NCBI GenBank assembly: GCA_025359865.1
Contig: JANYDH010000145.1
Location: 1 to 64,000, forward strand
Direction of reading: 5' to 3'
From: Actinomycetes bacterium
GTDB taxonomy: Bacteria; Actinomycetota; Acidimicrobiia; Acidimicrobiales; Ilumatobacteraceae
Length of the DNA stretch: 64,000 bases
The first letter of the stretch is position 1; every line of letters starts with the position of its first letter. The notes under the pieces were generated by a model that was not told where the DNA came from, made no database searches, and saw only the letters and a program-made list of their open reading frames with translations. Of the stretch, positions 1-8,301 are shown in pieces. The position numbers and the translations under genes are program-made.

Positions 1-125
1 CGTGTGGCGGGTGTTGTGTGGCGGGTGTTCGACGAATCCGATCATCGTGGCCAGCGGTTCGTCGCGCAAGCGGTCGACACAAGCGGTCGAAAGGTGGAAC
101 ACATTTCCGGGATTCGTCAACTCGG

Positions 126-143
126 CTTGACAACCATGTCAAG
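126..143. promoter_or_regulatory. inverted repeat, possible operator
   Basis: CTTGACA and TGTCAAG flank a 4-base spacer, giving a perfect 7+7 inverted repeat. It lies about 140 bases upstream of the ATG of the broken hydrolase, and an AT-rich stretch (ATTAATTAAT) follows at about 206. The form fits a dimeric repressor site, but no regulator gene is adjacent, so its role is inferred from shape alone. I see no convincing gene in 1-279. Confidence 0.35.
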
Positions 144-279
144 TGAACATGACGCCATTGCCGAGTTGATCTCCCTGGGGTCGCTAGCGCAGGGTTGGCA
201 TTCAATTAATTAATGCGGCAATGCACTAGGGTGGAGGAGAGCCGACCGGTACGGTCCTCGATCGGACGAAAGGATCTGG

Positions 280-1097
280 ATGCCAAAGGCAGTCCTTCCG
301 GACGGCACCGCCCTCGAGTACGAGACGTTCGGTGAGCCAGCCGACGCGGCCGATTCGTGGTCCGTTTCGACAACCGAGACACCGGCTTGTCGACCAAGTT
401 CGAGCAACACCCGGTCGATCTGCACGACCTGATCGGAGCGGCGTCTATCGGCGATCTCGAGATGGTCCGATCACTTGCTGCCTACCGCCTCGCGGACCTC
501 GCCGATGACGGCGCCGGCCTCGCCCGCGCGCTCGGCCTCGACCAGGTCCACGTGGTCGGGGCATCGATGGGCGGCATGGTCGCCCAGCTCGTTGCGATCC
601 GTCACCCAAAGCTGGTGACCACGTTGACCTCGATGATGTCGTCGACCGGCTCGCCTGACGTCGGGCAGTCGACCCCTGAGGCGTTCGCCGCGCTCATGAA
701 GCCGACGGCGCCCGACCGCGGCGGCTACGTCGCCGACTCCGTTGCGAGCTCTCGCGTGTGGGCCTCGAAGCGATACTTCGACAAGACCTCGGCGTCTGCT
801 CTCGCAGCGGCGAGCTACGACCGGGGTCTCTGTCCTGAAGGAACGACCCGCCAGCTTGCGGCCATGCTCGCGACCGGGTCGCTGGAAGGCGACCTCGCAC
901 GACTTCGGCTCCCGGTGCTGGTGATCCACGGCACCGACGACACGCTCATCACCCCAAGCGGCGGGCAACGAACCGCCGAGTTGATCCCCGGAGCCGAGCT
1001 CATGATCGTCACAGACATGGGCCACGACCGACCCGAGCCGCTCTGGCCGATCCTTTGGGACGCGATCGAGACTCACACAGCCCGGGTTCGGGACTGA
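280..1097 (+). pseudogene. alpha/beta-hydrolase with internal frameshifting deletion
   Basis: The ATG at 280 follows AAAGGA and opens with MPKAVLPDGTALEYETFGEP, a usual start for small actinobacterial alpha/beta-hydrolases. After about 25 codons that frame is lost. The family sequence resumes in another frame near 354 with FVVRFDNRDTG. It continues through the nucleophile elbow GASMGG, the acid region (HGTDD) and the catalytic-histidine region (MGHD). The block that should lie between, with the oxyanion-hole strand, is missing. A GTG at 357 could start a 246-residue product, but it would lack the first beta strands. I read this as an inactivated gene; three neighbouring genes are also damaged. 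Confidence 0.75.
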
Positions 1098-1145
1098 ACG
1101 GCCAAGCCCATCAACTCGCTAGAGGACATCACCCAGTCCCGGTGA

Positions 1146-1274
1146 TCTGACGCGCAAGCGCGTCGCCGCGGAGCCGGCGATGGGATCTGGGTCCCTCAGG
1201 ACGTGCACGAGGCACTGGTGCGAAAGGCGGAGCTTGCCGGCCAGTCGCTCCAGGACGAGCGTGCTCGTCGTTGA
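1146..1274 (+). pseudogene. VapB-like antitoxin fragment
   Basis: One frame reads WVPQDVHEALVRKAELAGQS and ends at a TGA at 1272-1274. This resembles the N-terminal ribbon-helix-helix part of VapB antitoxins (usually about 75-85 residues). There is no start codon in frame before the conserved part, because the frame is closed by a stop at 1143. The usual C-terminal toxin-binding tail is cut short. The end overlaps the GTG of the following PIN-domain gene, as in working vapBC operons, so the pair was once a normal module. Identification rests on motif pattern only. Confidence 0.55.
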
Positions 1275-1655
1275 CGCGTCGGTCGTTGCGCCGTTGGTCG
1301 CTGACGGCGGGCCTGACGGCGACCTGTCTCGAGCAGCAGTGAGAGGGCAGGCCCTCGCGGCGCCAGATCTCCTCCGAGTCGAGGTACTCTCCGTCATCCG
1401 CCGACACGTGACATCCGGTGAGCTGACCCAGCGCCAGGCGAACCATGCCGTCGAGGACCTACTCGCCCTGCCGATCACGCTGTATCCCACCACACCACAC
1501 CACTTCTGCGCCGGTGCTGGGAACTCGGCTCGAACGTGACGTCCTACGACGCCTGCTACATCGCGCTGGCCGAGGCGCTCGATGTCGTGCTCCTCACGTC
1601 CGATGCGAAACTCACGAAGACGCCGGGGACCCGCTGTACGTTTCAGTTGGTCTGA
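1261..1655 (+). pseudogene. VapC-like PIN toxin, frameshifted
   Basis: From the GTG at 1261 the protein reads VLVVDASVVAPLVADGG, a PIN-domain N-terminus with the first catalytic Asp. It runs as far as LLALPITLYP. The family continues in a different frame from about 1505: WELGSNVTSYDACYIALAEA, then TSDAKLTK, ending at the TGA at 1653-1655. These carry the remaining acidic active-site residues. The frame changes inside a CCACACCACACCAC tract, a natural slippage site. All active-site residues exist but not in one frame, so no full toxin is made unless ribosomes or polymerase slip. The total length of about 131 codons is normal for VapC. Confidence 0.7.
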
Positions 1656-2199
1656 CGACCGCTGCCTCAGCGGGGATTGCCGAGCCGTTTCGGCAGTTGG
1701 CCAGAAACCATGGTCGGAGGGCTCGAAGAACCGGCGCTCGGGGGCAGTGTCCGGTCGCACGGCCGGGCGGGATGGTTCGGTGGCGAACTCGAGGTGTCCG
1801 CAGACACCCCATCGCGCTGACGAGTGTTAGCGGCCTGATTGTCTGGTGATGGGTGGGTGCTGATCGCTGGTGCGGTCAGTGCTTGGCGGGTCGGCGTCGA
1901 GGATCGCGTGCATCGCCGACTGCTGGGCGATGATGGTGTGGTGATGGTTTTCATACCTGTGTAGTTGGTCCGCGCCCGCACCTGTCACGCGTGCCAGGCA
2001 GACTACCCATCGATGAAGGTCGGAGGTCGCAGCTCCGGAAGTCCGAGCTCGTCGCATACGAGAATGGGAGAGGTTCTTACTGCGACAGGCGGGTTAGTGA
2101 TGGGCGGGTGTGTAGGCATCGAGACGCTGGTTGTGGGTGCCGGGTGAATTCGCGGGTAGCCCGGTGAGTTCGTCTCGGTCAAGGATCGACGTGGGATAG
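1656..2199. other. no gene recognised
   Basis: About 540 bases between the broken VapC and the broken kinase. Open frames on both strands are short, rich in Arg, Ser and Pro, and resemble no family I know. A minus-strand stretch near 2150-2190 reads DRDELTGLP, recalling a GGDEF-domain start, but nothing supports it on either side. The stretch may be worn coding DNA. Confidence 0.4.
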
Positions 2200-3651
2200 A
2201 TGGCCGAATCGTTCGCCGGTGTTGCGGGGGAACGGTTGCTCAGAGCCAGGTTGTCGAAGGCCACGCTGACCAACCTGTCGCGCGTAGTCGAAAACATTGT
2301 CCTCGACCACGACCTACGTGGGGTGGTGATGACAGGCTTTCAGACCGGCCGAAACTGGAATGCTGAGCTTGCTCGCTATGAGCGCCTGGTGCTGCCATCG
2401 GCACGTCGAGTCGCAGTTTTTTCTGACGGTAACCTTGCGGGTCTCGGTGAGATCCACGGGTTCCGTCGCCGCGAGCAAAGTGGTTTGCGTCGCGACGCCA
2501 ATTGCTACACGAGCAGGAGATCCACGACCGGTTGCAGGACGCGAACGATCACATCGCGCGCCTCGAGCGACTCGCCGCTGTTGGCATCACCGCAGCGTCG
2601 TTGGCCCACGAGTTGAACAACCCACTGGCAGCGATCTCCCGCGCTGCCGACGTGCTCGATTCCCGCGCCGACGCGTCGCCAGGCGAGGATCCCGCTGCGG
2701 CTGTTAGCGGCGTTGCTCTCACTGCGCGAACAGGTGCGCTCCGCTGCCGAGCGGATCACTGGGACGGTCTCGCGTGCCGGGAGGATGACACGCGGGATGC
2801 TCGACCTTGTCCGCATGAGCGAGCCCGCGTTGCGACCACTGCCGCTCGACAATTGGCTCCCGGCTCTGATTGAGGAGCTTTCGGTCGTCCGCAGGCGAGA
2901 GATCAGCCTCGTGATCACCGGCCCGAACACGGTCAACGTCGATCCAGACCTGTTGCGGCACATCATCACCAATCTGATCACCAACGCAGTCCAGGCTTCG
3001 CCGTACGACGCGACGGTGGCCGTCGAAGTGACCGAAACGGCCGCGAACGTCGAACTGAGGGTCGTCGACACGGGACCCGGTATCGACGAGGAACTGGTCG
3101 GTGAGTTGTTCCTTCCGTTCCGGACGACCCGTGCGAGTCAGGGTGGCACAGGTCTCGGGCTCGCCCTTGCCCGCCGGTTCGCCGCCGACCTTCGCGGCAC
3201 CCTCGAGTTCGAGCGGACCGGACCAGGCGGAACGACCATGCTGCTCGTTCTGCCATCGAGTGCCGATGTCATACCGGCCACTCGGCGGGTGCTACTTGTC
3301 GAGGACGACGCCGACGTCCGCGCCGGGCTGGCGCACATGCTTCGTCGAATGGGCTGGGACGTCTTCGCCGTGAAAAGCCGCGCCAAAGCGCTCGGCGTTC
3401 TCGAATCGGTCGACCCTGAACTCGTCATTATCGACCACGACCTTGGTGATGGCAGCACGTCGGAACAGTTCGTCGAAGAACTCGACAAGGCCCGTCGCTG
3501 CCTCCGCAGCCGGGTGCTCATCATCACCGGCAGCCTTGCGTCGCAACTGTCAGTACACGACACCGTCCCAGTCCTGTTCAAACCCTTCACCCGAGCCGAG
3601 CTCGACACAGCAATCCAGCGACTCCTACCTCAAACCACCGACCGCTACTGA
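2200..3651 (+). pseudogene. hybrid histidine kinase-response regulator, two frameshifts
   Basis: Three frames together spell one signalling protein. Frame A (2200 to about 2440) reads LSRVVENIVLDHDLRGVVMT and GFQTGRNW..Y..L..ARRVAVFSD, which resembles a DICT sensor domain. Frame B (about 2490-2690) has the HisKA dimerisation helix with the phospho-acceptor His in LAHELNNPLAAIS. Frame A resumes near 2690 with an HATPase_c domain (NLITNAVQA, DTGPGID, GGTGLGLALARR) and ends in a receiver domain (LLVEDDADV, putative phospho-Asp in VIIDHDLGD, Lys in LFKPF). The GTG/ATG starts inside the last part would give only the ATPase and receiver. The DICT call is the least certain part. Confidence 0.7.
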
Positions 3652-3755
3652 TCGCTCTGACGGATATCGTGCGCCATCGCCGCGACGGGCCGACCATTGC
3701 GTCAAACCTGTACCACATATCGTGATACTGTAGGTGGAGTTCTTCTGCAATTTCT

Positions 3756-3977
3756 GTGCGGCTTGATGACAGTGCTGAGCGGGCTCTGCGAATTCTGAAC
3801 GCGTGCGGGATGTCGACATCGGAAGCGATCCGGTCATCGCTGATCGAGTCGGCCCGGCGCGTTCGGCGGAGCGAAGCGTTGACGAAAGAGGCAGAGGCGT
3901 TGGAGGCCGACGAGGTGGATCGTGCGGAGATGCTCGCTGTCACAGCGCTGATGGAGTCGTTGCGTGCAACGCGGTGA
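3756..3977 (+). CDS. antitoxin of a MazEF/PemIK-type pair
   Basis: A 73-residue protein whose first half (VRLDDSAERALRIL, then MSTSEAIRSSLIESARR) is a typical ribbon-helix-helix DNA-binding antitoxin start. The rest is a charged tail expected to bind the toxin. It overlaps the toxin gene by 14 bases. The GTG at 3756 is the first standard start. However GGTGGAG at 3733-3739 is better spaced for the ATT at 3750, which would give MSVRLDD, the usual beginning of this family, so a rare ATT start is possible. By analogy the product represses its own operon and neutralises the toxin. Confidence 0.7.
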   Translation: MRLDDSAERALRILNACGMSTSEAIRSSLIESARRVRRSEALTKEAEALEADEVDRAEMLAVTALMESLRATR

Positions 3978-4287
3978 GGTATTCCGGTTCAAGATCCCGA
4001 ACGGTCTGGGCCATGAGCAGCATGGGGCTCGTTTCGGGGTCGTGGTCCAGGCCGATGAGTTCCTGCCGCGGTCGGTGGTGATCGTTGCGCCGACGTCACG
4101 AAGCGCTCGTCAGGCGTCATTCCGCCCGCCCGTCGAGGTGGAAGGTGAGACCACGCTGGTCCTGATCGAGCAGCTCGGCGCGGTCGATGTGCAGCGTCTC
4201 GGTAGGCGGGCCGGTCGGCTCAGTCTCGAGGAGATGTGGAGTGTCGACGAGGCGCTCGCTACGTACGTCGGGTTGGGGCAACGATGA
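3964..4287 (+). CDS. MazF/PemK-type endoribonuclease toxin
   Basis: A 107-residue protein starting at GTG 3964. MQRGEVFRFKIP is the characteristic first beta strand, in which MazF proteins have RGDI/EVW. RFGVVVQAD, VVIVAPTS and the late TTLVLIEQLGAVDVQRL are the other core strands of the PemK/MazF barrel. Such enzymes cut mRNA at short sequences and arrest growth when the antitoxin is degraded. The length is normal and the frame intact, unlike the broken VapBC 2.5 kb upstream. The gene overlaps its antitoxin, so the two are co-translated. Confidence 0.8.
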   Translation: MQRGEVFRFKIPNGLGHEQHGARFGVVVQADEFLPRSVVIVAPTSRSARQASFRPPVEVEGETTLVLIEQLGAVDVQRLGRRAGRLSLEEMWSVDEALATYVGLGQR

Positions 4288-4311
4288 CCGGGTTGATACC
4301 GGGGACGCTTG

Positions 4312-5688
4312 TCAAGATACGGCGGGCGGTTTAGCGGCTGGCAACCACAGGGTAAACGAGGCACCGTCGGCACGCGGATCGGCGCGAAGGTCACCACCGT
4401 GTTTGAGCGCGATCTTTCGTGAAATCGTCAGCCCCAACCCAGCTCCGCCCGCATCACGGGCGCGCGCGGCATCAAGGCGCGTGAACGCTTCGAAGATTCG
4501 TTCGCGGTCGTTGTCGCTGATTGCCGGGCCATCGTTGACCACGCGTACCCAGGCTTGATCAACGTCGCCGCAGACCTCCACGTCGACGCGGCTGTGGGCA
4601 TGTCGCTCCGCATTGCTGATCAGGTTTCGCAACATCCGCGTCAGAAGGTCGTCATCGCCGCGAACCCATACCGGCTCGTCTGGCTCCTGCCAGGTGATCG
4701 GCGTCGACCCGGCAGGATGCGACGCGATGATCCTGTGGGTCAATTCGATGAGATCCACGGGATCCATTCGCACGATGTGGTCCTGCGCATCGGCCCGTGC
4801 GAACTCGAGCAGCTCGCGCGACAGTCGCTCGAGGCGGTCAATTTCGATCAGGGCATCGCTGGCGATTCCGTGCCAGTCGGCCCGATCCGGGTAGGCCAAA
4901 CCGACCTCGAGTTGGGTACGCGCCGCCGCCAACGGGCTACGCAGTTCGTGCGACGCATCAGCCGCGAACTGGCGTTGACGGCGAGCGTCGGCATCGAGCC
5001 GGTCTAGCAGATGATTCAACGTTTTGGCCAGCTTGCCGATTTCATCGTCGGTGGCGGGAGCGGATAGGCGCCGCTCCAGCGACGATGCCTCGATGTCGTC
5101 CACCTCGGCACACATCGCGTCAACGGGCTTGAGCGCGCGACCGACGCTACGCCACAGCACCCAGCCAGACAACCCGACGAACAGTGGCACACCCGCAAGA
5201 AGGGCCAACACCACCGTCCGCACCGCGTTGTCCGCTGCACTCAGTGACGAAACGCCGTAGACCGACACGTGGCCCGTTGGCGTGTCCACGCCCCGCGCGG
5301 CGACGCGATAGCGTTCACCGTGGTCGCTGTCGATCCGGTCACCAGACACAATCGCGTAACTTGATGCACCGGTAGTGGGTGGATCGATGATGTTGAGATG
5401 TGCGGTTTCGGCAAACCCTCTGGTCGCCGCGATTAGGGTGCCCTGCGAGTCATAGACCTGGAGCTGGCCGATCTCGCGGCCCGTGGCCACCAACAGCCGC
5501 GGCAGTTCGCCGGCGACAGCCAGGTTGACCACCTCGTCCATCTGCTGGTTGAGTAACGCTTGGGTGTCCTGCTCCAATGCCCGGCGAAGTAGCCCAGCCA
5601 GTGCAACGGCTCCAATGATCAGCACCGCGGCGATCAGGCCCCCGGCGGCAATCGTGACCCGGAGGCGCAGCGATCGGCGCTTGGTCAC
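4312..5688 (-). CDS. two-component sensor histidine kinase
   Basis: 458 residues. The GTG at 5688 sits one base after the stop of the response regulator gene, so the two are coupled. A first membrane helix (about 10-33) and a second (about 155-177) enclose an extracytoplasmic sensor domain. A HAMP linker follows, then HisKA with the phospho-acceptor His near 247 in ASHELRSPLAA, then HATPase_c with N box NLISNAERHA and G box GAGLGLTISRK. This is the standard layout of an OmpR-partner kinase. The sensor domain gives no clue to the signal. Its likely partner is the regulator just upstream. Confidence 0.9.
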   Translation of the reverse strand: MTKRRSLRLRVTIAAGGLIAAVLIIGAVALAGLLRRALEQDTQALLNQQMDEVVNLAVAGELPRLLVATGREIGQLQVYDSQGTLIAATRGFAETAHLNIIDPPTTGASSYAIVSGDRIDSDHGERYRVAARGVDTPTGHVSVYGVSSLSAADNAVRTVVLALLAGVPLFVGLSGWVLWRSVGRALKPVDAMCAEVDDIEASSLERRLSAPATDDEIGKLAKTLNHLLDRLDADARRQRQFAADASHELRSPLAAARTQLEVGLAYPDRADWHGIASDALIEIDRLERLSRELLEFARADAQDHIVRMDPVDLIELTHRIIASHPAGSTPITWQEPDEPVWVRGDDDLLTRMLRNLISNAERHAHSRVDVEVCGDVDQAWVRVVNDGPAISDNDRERIFEAFTRLDAARARDAGGAGLGLTISRKIALKHGGDLRADPRADGASFTLWLPAAKPPAVS

Positions 5689-5689
5689 C

Positions 5690-6355
5690 TCAACGCGTCG
5701 ATCTCGACATGCGGTAGCCACCGCTGCGGATGGTGTCGATGGCCTCCGAGTCGAGCTTGCGGCGCAGCGCTGAGACGTGCACCTCGACCACGTTGTCACC
5801 GCCTTCGTAGGCGAAGTCCCAGACGTTGGCCAAGATGTCCGCCTTCGGTACCACCTCATCGGCGCGACGCATGAGATATTCCAGCACCGCGAACTCCCGC
5901 CCGGTCAACTCGATCTGCTGCCCGCGGTTGGTGCACGTCCGGGTGAGCGGGTGTAGAGCAACGTTCCCGACGGTCAAGGTCACCGGCCGCGGACCAGCAC
6001 CGCGCCGGATCAGGGCGCGCAGACGGGCGACCAGCACGAGGTACGAAAACGGCTTCGACAGAAAGTCGTCGGCACCGATCTCCAATGCCTCGGCCTCGTC
6101 GAGTTCGCCGTCTTTGGCGGTGAGCATCAGTATTGGCGTCCAGATTTGTTTGGTTCGCAGGGTTTCGCACACCTTGAGACCATTGATGCCCGGCAGCATG
6201 ATGTCCAGCACGATCGCGACGTACGGCTGCTCGGTGGCCAACCACAAGCCGTCACTGCCGTTTGCTGCGACGTCGACAGCGAAGCCCTCGGCCTCCAGGC
6301 CGCGCTTCAGGGCTGCCGATAGGCGGATCTCATCTTCGACCACGAGCACCCTCAC
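5690..6355 (-). CDS. OmpR-family response regulator
   Basis: 221 residues from GTG 6355: receiver domain with acidic pocket VVEDE, phospho-Asp 51 in VLDIMLPG, Thr in LMLTAKD and Lys in LSKPF, then a winged-helix DNA-binding domain (LTGREFAVLEYLM, VEVHVSALRRK). Families begin right at RVLVVEDE, so I prefer GTG 6355 to the ATG at 6406. The ATG would also put coding sequence up to the edge of the hexamer repeats at 6397-6422. It forms an operon with the kinase gene that follows by one base. The hexamers suggest control of itself and of the divergent membrane-protein gene. Confidence 0.88.
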   Translation of the reverse strand: MRVLVVEDEIRLSAALKRGLEAEGFAVDVAANGSDGLWLATEQPYVAIVLDIMLPGINGLKVCETLRTKQIWTPILMLTAKDGELDEAEALEIGADDFLSKPFSYLVLVARLRALIRRGAGPRPVTLTVGNVALHPLTRTCTNRGQQIELTGREFAVLEYLMRRADEVVPKADILANVWDFAYEGGDNVVEVHVSALRRKLDSEAIDTIRSGGYRMSRSTR

Positions 6356-6396
6356 CAGGTTGAGTATCGCAGCAGCGGCATCAAGAGCGACCGAAA

Positions 6397-6422
6397 CTGA
6401 AGGCATCTTCAGCCGCCTTCAG
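6397..6422. promoter_or_regulatory. three CTTCAG hexamers at 10-bp spacing, probable operator
   Basis: CTGAAG (6397-6402, inverted), CTTCAG (6407-6412) and CTTCAG (6417-6422) start exactly 10 bases apart, each with a 4-base spacer. OmpR-family regulators bind direct repeats with a 10-11 base period, one per helical turn. The site lies between the divergent response regulator gene and the membrane-protein gene at 6511, so both could be controlled from it. Confidence 0.6.
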
Positions 6423-6510
6423 CAACGCCCAAGACGCGTTCGTCATGCTGACCCTGTCGAATCACGACAAGTCGTTCGCACGAACGTCGCCTTCCCCCAA
6501 GGAGAACACG

Positions 6511-6936
6511 ATGCAATCCACCATGACGATGCCCGAGCAACGCTCGGTACCCGCAACAACTGTTCCATCACGGCTGCCCACTCTCGATCTCGTCGGCATC
6601 GCGGGGCTCAGCGCCGTCATTGCCATCCACACATCGGAACTGTCGGGCAAGGTTGAAGAGACCGCCTACCTCGGCTTCGGTTACATGCTGCTCATCGCTG
6701 CATCGTTGGTGTCGATTGTCCTGCTGTCGCAACGTGATGTGCGCGGCTGGGTACTCGGCGGGCTCACGGCTGCCGCCACCATGGCCGGCTTCGTCCTTAC
6801 CCGCACCACGGGCCTGCCGGGTGCCAAAGGCGACATCGGCAACTGGGGCGAGACCATCGCCATCTGGTCGCTCTTCGCCGAAGGCATCGTGGTTCTGATG
6901 TCGCTGTTCGCGCTGAAGAATCGCCGTATCATCTGA
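6511..6936 (+). CDS. small membrane protein of unknown function
   Basis: 141 residues starting at ATG 6511, ten bases after AAGGAG. After a polar N-terminus there are four likely membrane segments: around LDLVGIAGLSAVIAI, GYMLLIAASLVSIVLL, VLGGLTAAATMAGFVL and IAIWSLFAEGIVVLMSLFAL, ending in KNRR. I do not recognise the family. It is transcribed away from the two-component operon across the hexamer site and is a likely target of that system. A CGTTCG-CA-CGAACG inverted repeat at 6473-6486 lies just before its ribosome-binding site and could be a second operator or an RNA hairpin. Confidence 0.7.
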   Translation: MQSTMTMPEQRSVPATTVPSRLPTLDLVGIAGLSAVIAIHTSELSGKVEETAYLGFGYMLLIAASLVSIVLLSQRDVRGWVLGGLTAAATMAGFVLTRTTGLPGAKGDIGNWGETIAIWSLFAEGIVVLMSLFALKNRRII

Positions 6937-6988
6937 TCCGCTGCGACGAGTCCCGATGCCACGTTCGGCCGCCTGTTAGCGTTACCAG

Positions 6989-7591
6989 ATGCGCTGCCGA
7001 CATGCCCTTGCCGCCGACATGCCGGTCCTGTCGGCGGTGTTGTCTCAGAGCTTCCACGACGATCCGCAAATGCGGTTCCTGTTCCCGGACCAGGCCACCC
7101 GCGATGCAGATCTCCAGGTGATGTTCAGCACGATCGCAACGGCTGGCCAGCGACGAGGGCACACGTATGTGCTTGGCGACACGGCAGGCGCGATTGCCGC
7201 CGCTGCGATCTGGTCGCCACCCGAAGTCGAGTCGCTGTCTGAAGGTGAGGTTGGCCCGTTGGTCGAAGCGATCGTTGGTCGGTACGGCGACGAGGGCCTG
7301 ATGCGCGTTGGCGCGATGAGCGCGGCAATGGACGCGAACCATCCCCACGATCCGCATCTCTACCTGTTCATCGTGGGCGTCGATCCAAGTCGGCAGGGGC
7401 TGGGACTCGGCGAGGCGTTGTTGGGGCCAACGCTGGCTCACTGCGATGCCACCGGTACGGCTGCATACCTGGAGTCGTCGAACCCGCGCAACCTCGGCTT
7501 CTACCGACGCCTCGGCTTCAACACCGTGTCGGAGTTCTACCCCGACGGTGGACCGCTGTTCACCGGCATGTGGCGCGACCCCGTGGGCTGA
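6989..7591 (+). CDS. GNAT-family N-acetyltransferase
   Basis: 200 residues. The C-terminal half has the acetyl-CoA binding signature VDPSRQGLGLGEALL (R/Q-x-x-G-x-G/A) and the late GNAT strand-helix NPRNLGFYRRLGFNTV. The N-terminal half (SQSFHDDPQMRFLFPD) resembles GNAT proteins acting on small molecules rather than ribosomal proteins. The substrate cannot be read from sequence. It stands alone and ends 97 bases before a convergent gene, with a strong hairpin between them. Confidence 0.85.
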   Translation: MRCRHALAADMPVLSAVLSQSFHDDPQMRFLFPDQATRDADLQVMFSTIATAGQRRGHTYVLGDTAGAIAAAAIWSPPEVESLSEGEVGPLVEAIVGRYGDEGLMRVGAMSAAMDANHPHDPHLYLFIVGVDPSRQGLGLGEALLGPTLAHCDATGTAAYLESSNPRNLGFYRRLGFNTVSEFYPDGGPLFTGMWRDPVG

Positions 7592-7619
7592 GCGGCAACG
7601 TCGTCACTCGTTCGGCCCT

Positions 7620-7669
7620 CGACCTTTGGCGTTGCGTTGTCATTGACAACAGCGCAACGCCAAAGGTCA
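7620..7669. terminator. long hairpin between convergent genes; minimal TIR element
   Basis: GACCTTTGGCGTTGCG at 7621-7636 is matched by its reverse complement ending at 7668, with TTGTC/GACAA extending the stem and a short loop. It sits between the convergent acetyltransferase and DinB-like genes, where a bidirectional terminator would be expected. The same outer sequence (GACCTTTGGCG ... CGCCAAAGGTC, with TTGTCA inside) forms the two ends of the longer elements at 9283-9648 and 21363-21874. This hairpin therefore looks like an element reduced to its two ends. Confidence 0.65.
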
Positions 7670-7688
7670 GCCTTGAGGAGCGGGTGCT

Positions 7689-8243
7689 TCAGACCTTGCG
7701 GCCGACGAAGTTCAGCATTCTGGTCTGCGCGTCGGCACCCTTCGGCGGCGCAATGGCGGGTCCGAATACGTGCGGGCCGCGGAGCATCTCGGCTGGCAGG
7801 GTCTTCCAGATCGCCGTGACTGACTTGCACATGGCCGCATCGAGGCGTTCGTCGACCTTTGCGGCGCGGGCGAGATCCCACGTATGGATGAGCAGATCGG
7901 CACCCATGAAGGAGATGAACGTGTCAACGGGCATGGGCCCGAAGAACGTGTTCGCGATCTTCTCCAACGCGTCCGGTTGATCGAGCGCCTCGAGCGTTTG
8001 GTCGCGGAGTTTGGCCCACGTCGCGTGTGGATCATTGCCAGGCTTCGGCGATGACTTTGGCATCGCGCCGATCGTTGCCGCGCTGAGGACCGATTTCGTT
8101 CCCCCAAGCACATGCTCGATCACGTCGACGCTTTTCCAGTCGGCACACGGTGATTGCTTGGTCAGAGCTTTCTCAGGGAGAAGCTTCATCACATGATCGA
8201 AAGAATAGACGGACTTGACGTAGTTGCGGAGGTTGGCGCTCAT
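7689..8243 (-). CDS. TIGR03086-like protein of the mycothiol-dependent DinB fold
   Basis: 184 residues. The pattern PCADWKSVDVIEHVLGG near the N-terminus (the PC-W-V-LV-H core) and FMGADLLIHTWDLARA in the middle are typical of actinobacterial TIGR03086/maleylpyruvate-isomerase-like proteins, which have a four-helix DinB fold and often use mycothiol. Metal ligands would be the His residues in those two motifs (and the Asp in IHTWD). Members are mostly of unknown substrate. ATG 8243 follows a plausible leader; the gene is monocistronic and convergent with the GNAT gene. Confidence 0.75.
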   Translation of the reverse strand: MSANLRNYVKSVYSFDHVMKLLPEKALTKQSPCADWKSVDVIEHVLGGTKSVLSAATIGAMPKSSPKPGNDPHATWAKLRDQTLEALDQPDALEKIANTFFGPMPVDTFISFMGADLLIHTWDLARAAKVDERLDAAMCKSVTAIWKTLPAEMLRGPHVFGPAIAPPKGADAQTRMLNFVGRKV

Positions 8244-8301
8244 GGTGCAAACATAGCGCGCAGTGCGACGGTCGGTGGTCGGGGCACCAGTGGTTGGCCC
8301 A

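Noticed and set aside
4-213. 69-codon open frame at the left edge
   Set aside because: No ribosome-binding site, no family resemblance, and it spans the inverted repeat at 126-143.
2094-2297. Minus-strand frame with DRDELTGLP, like a GGDEF start
   Set aside because: Only nine residues fit, nothing follows, and it is antisense to the kinase pseudogene start.
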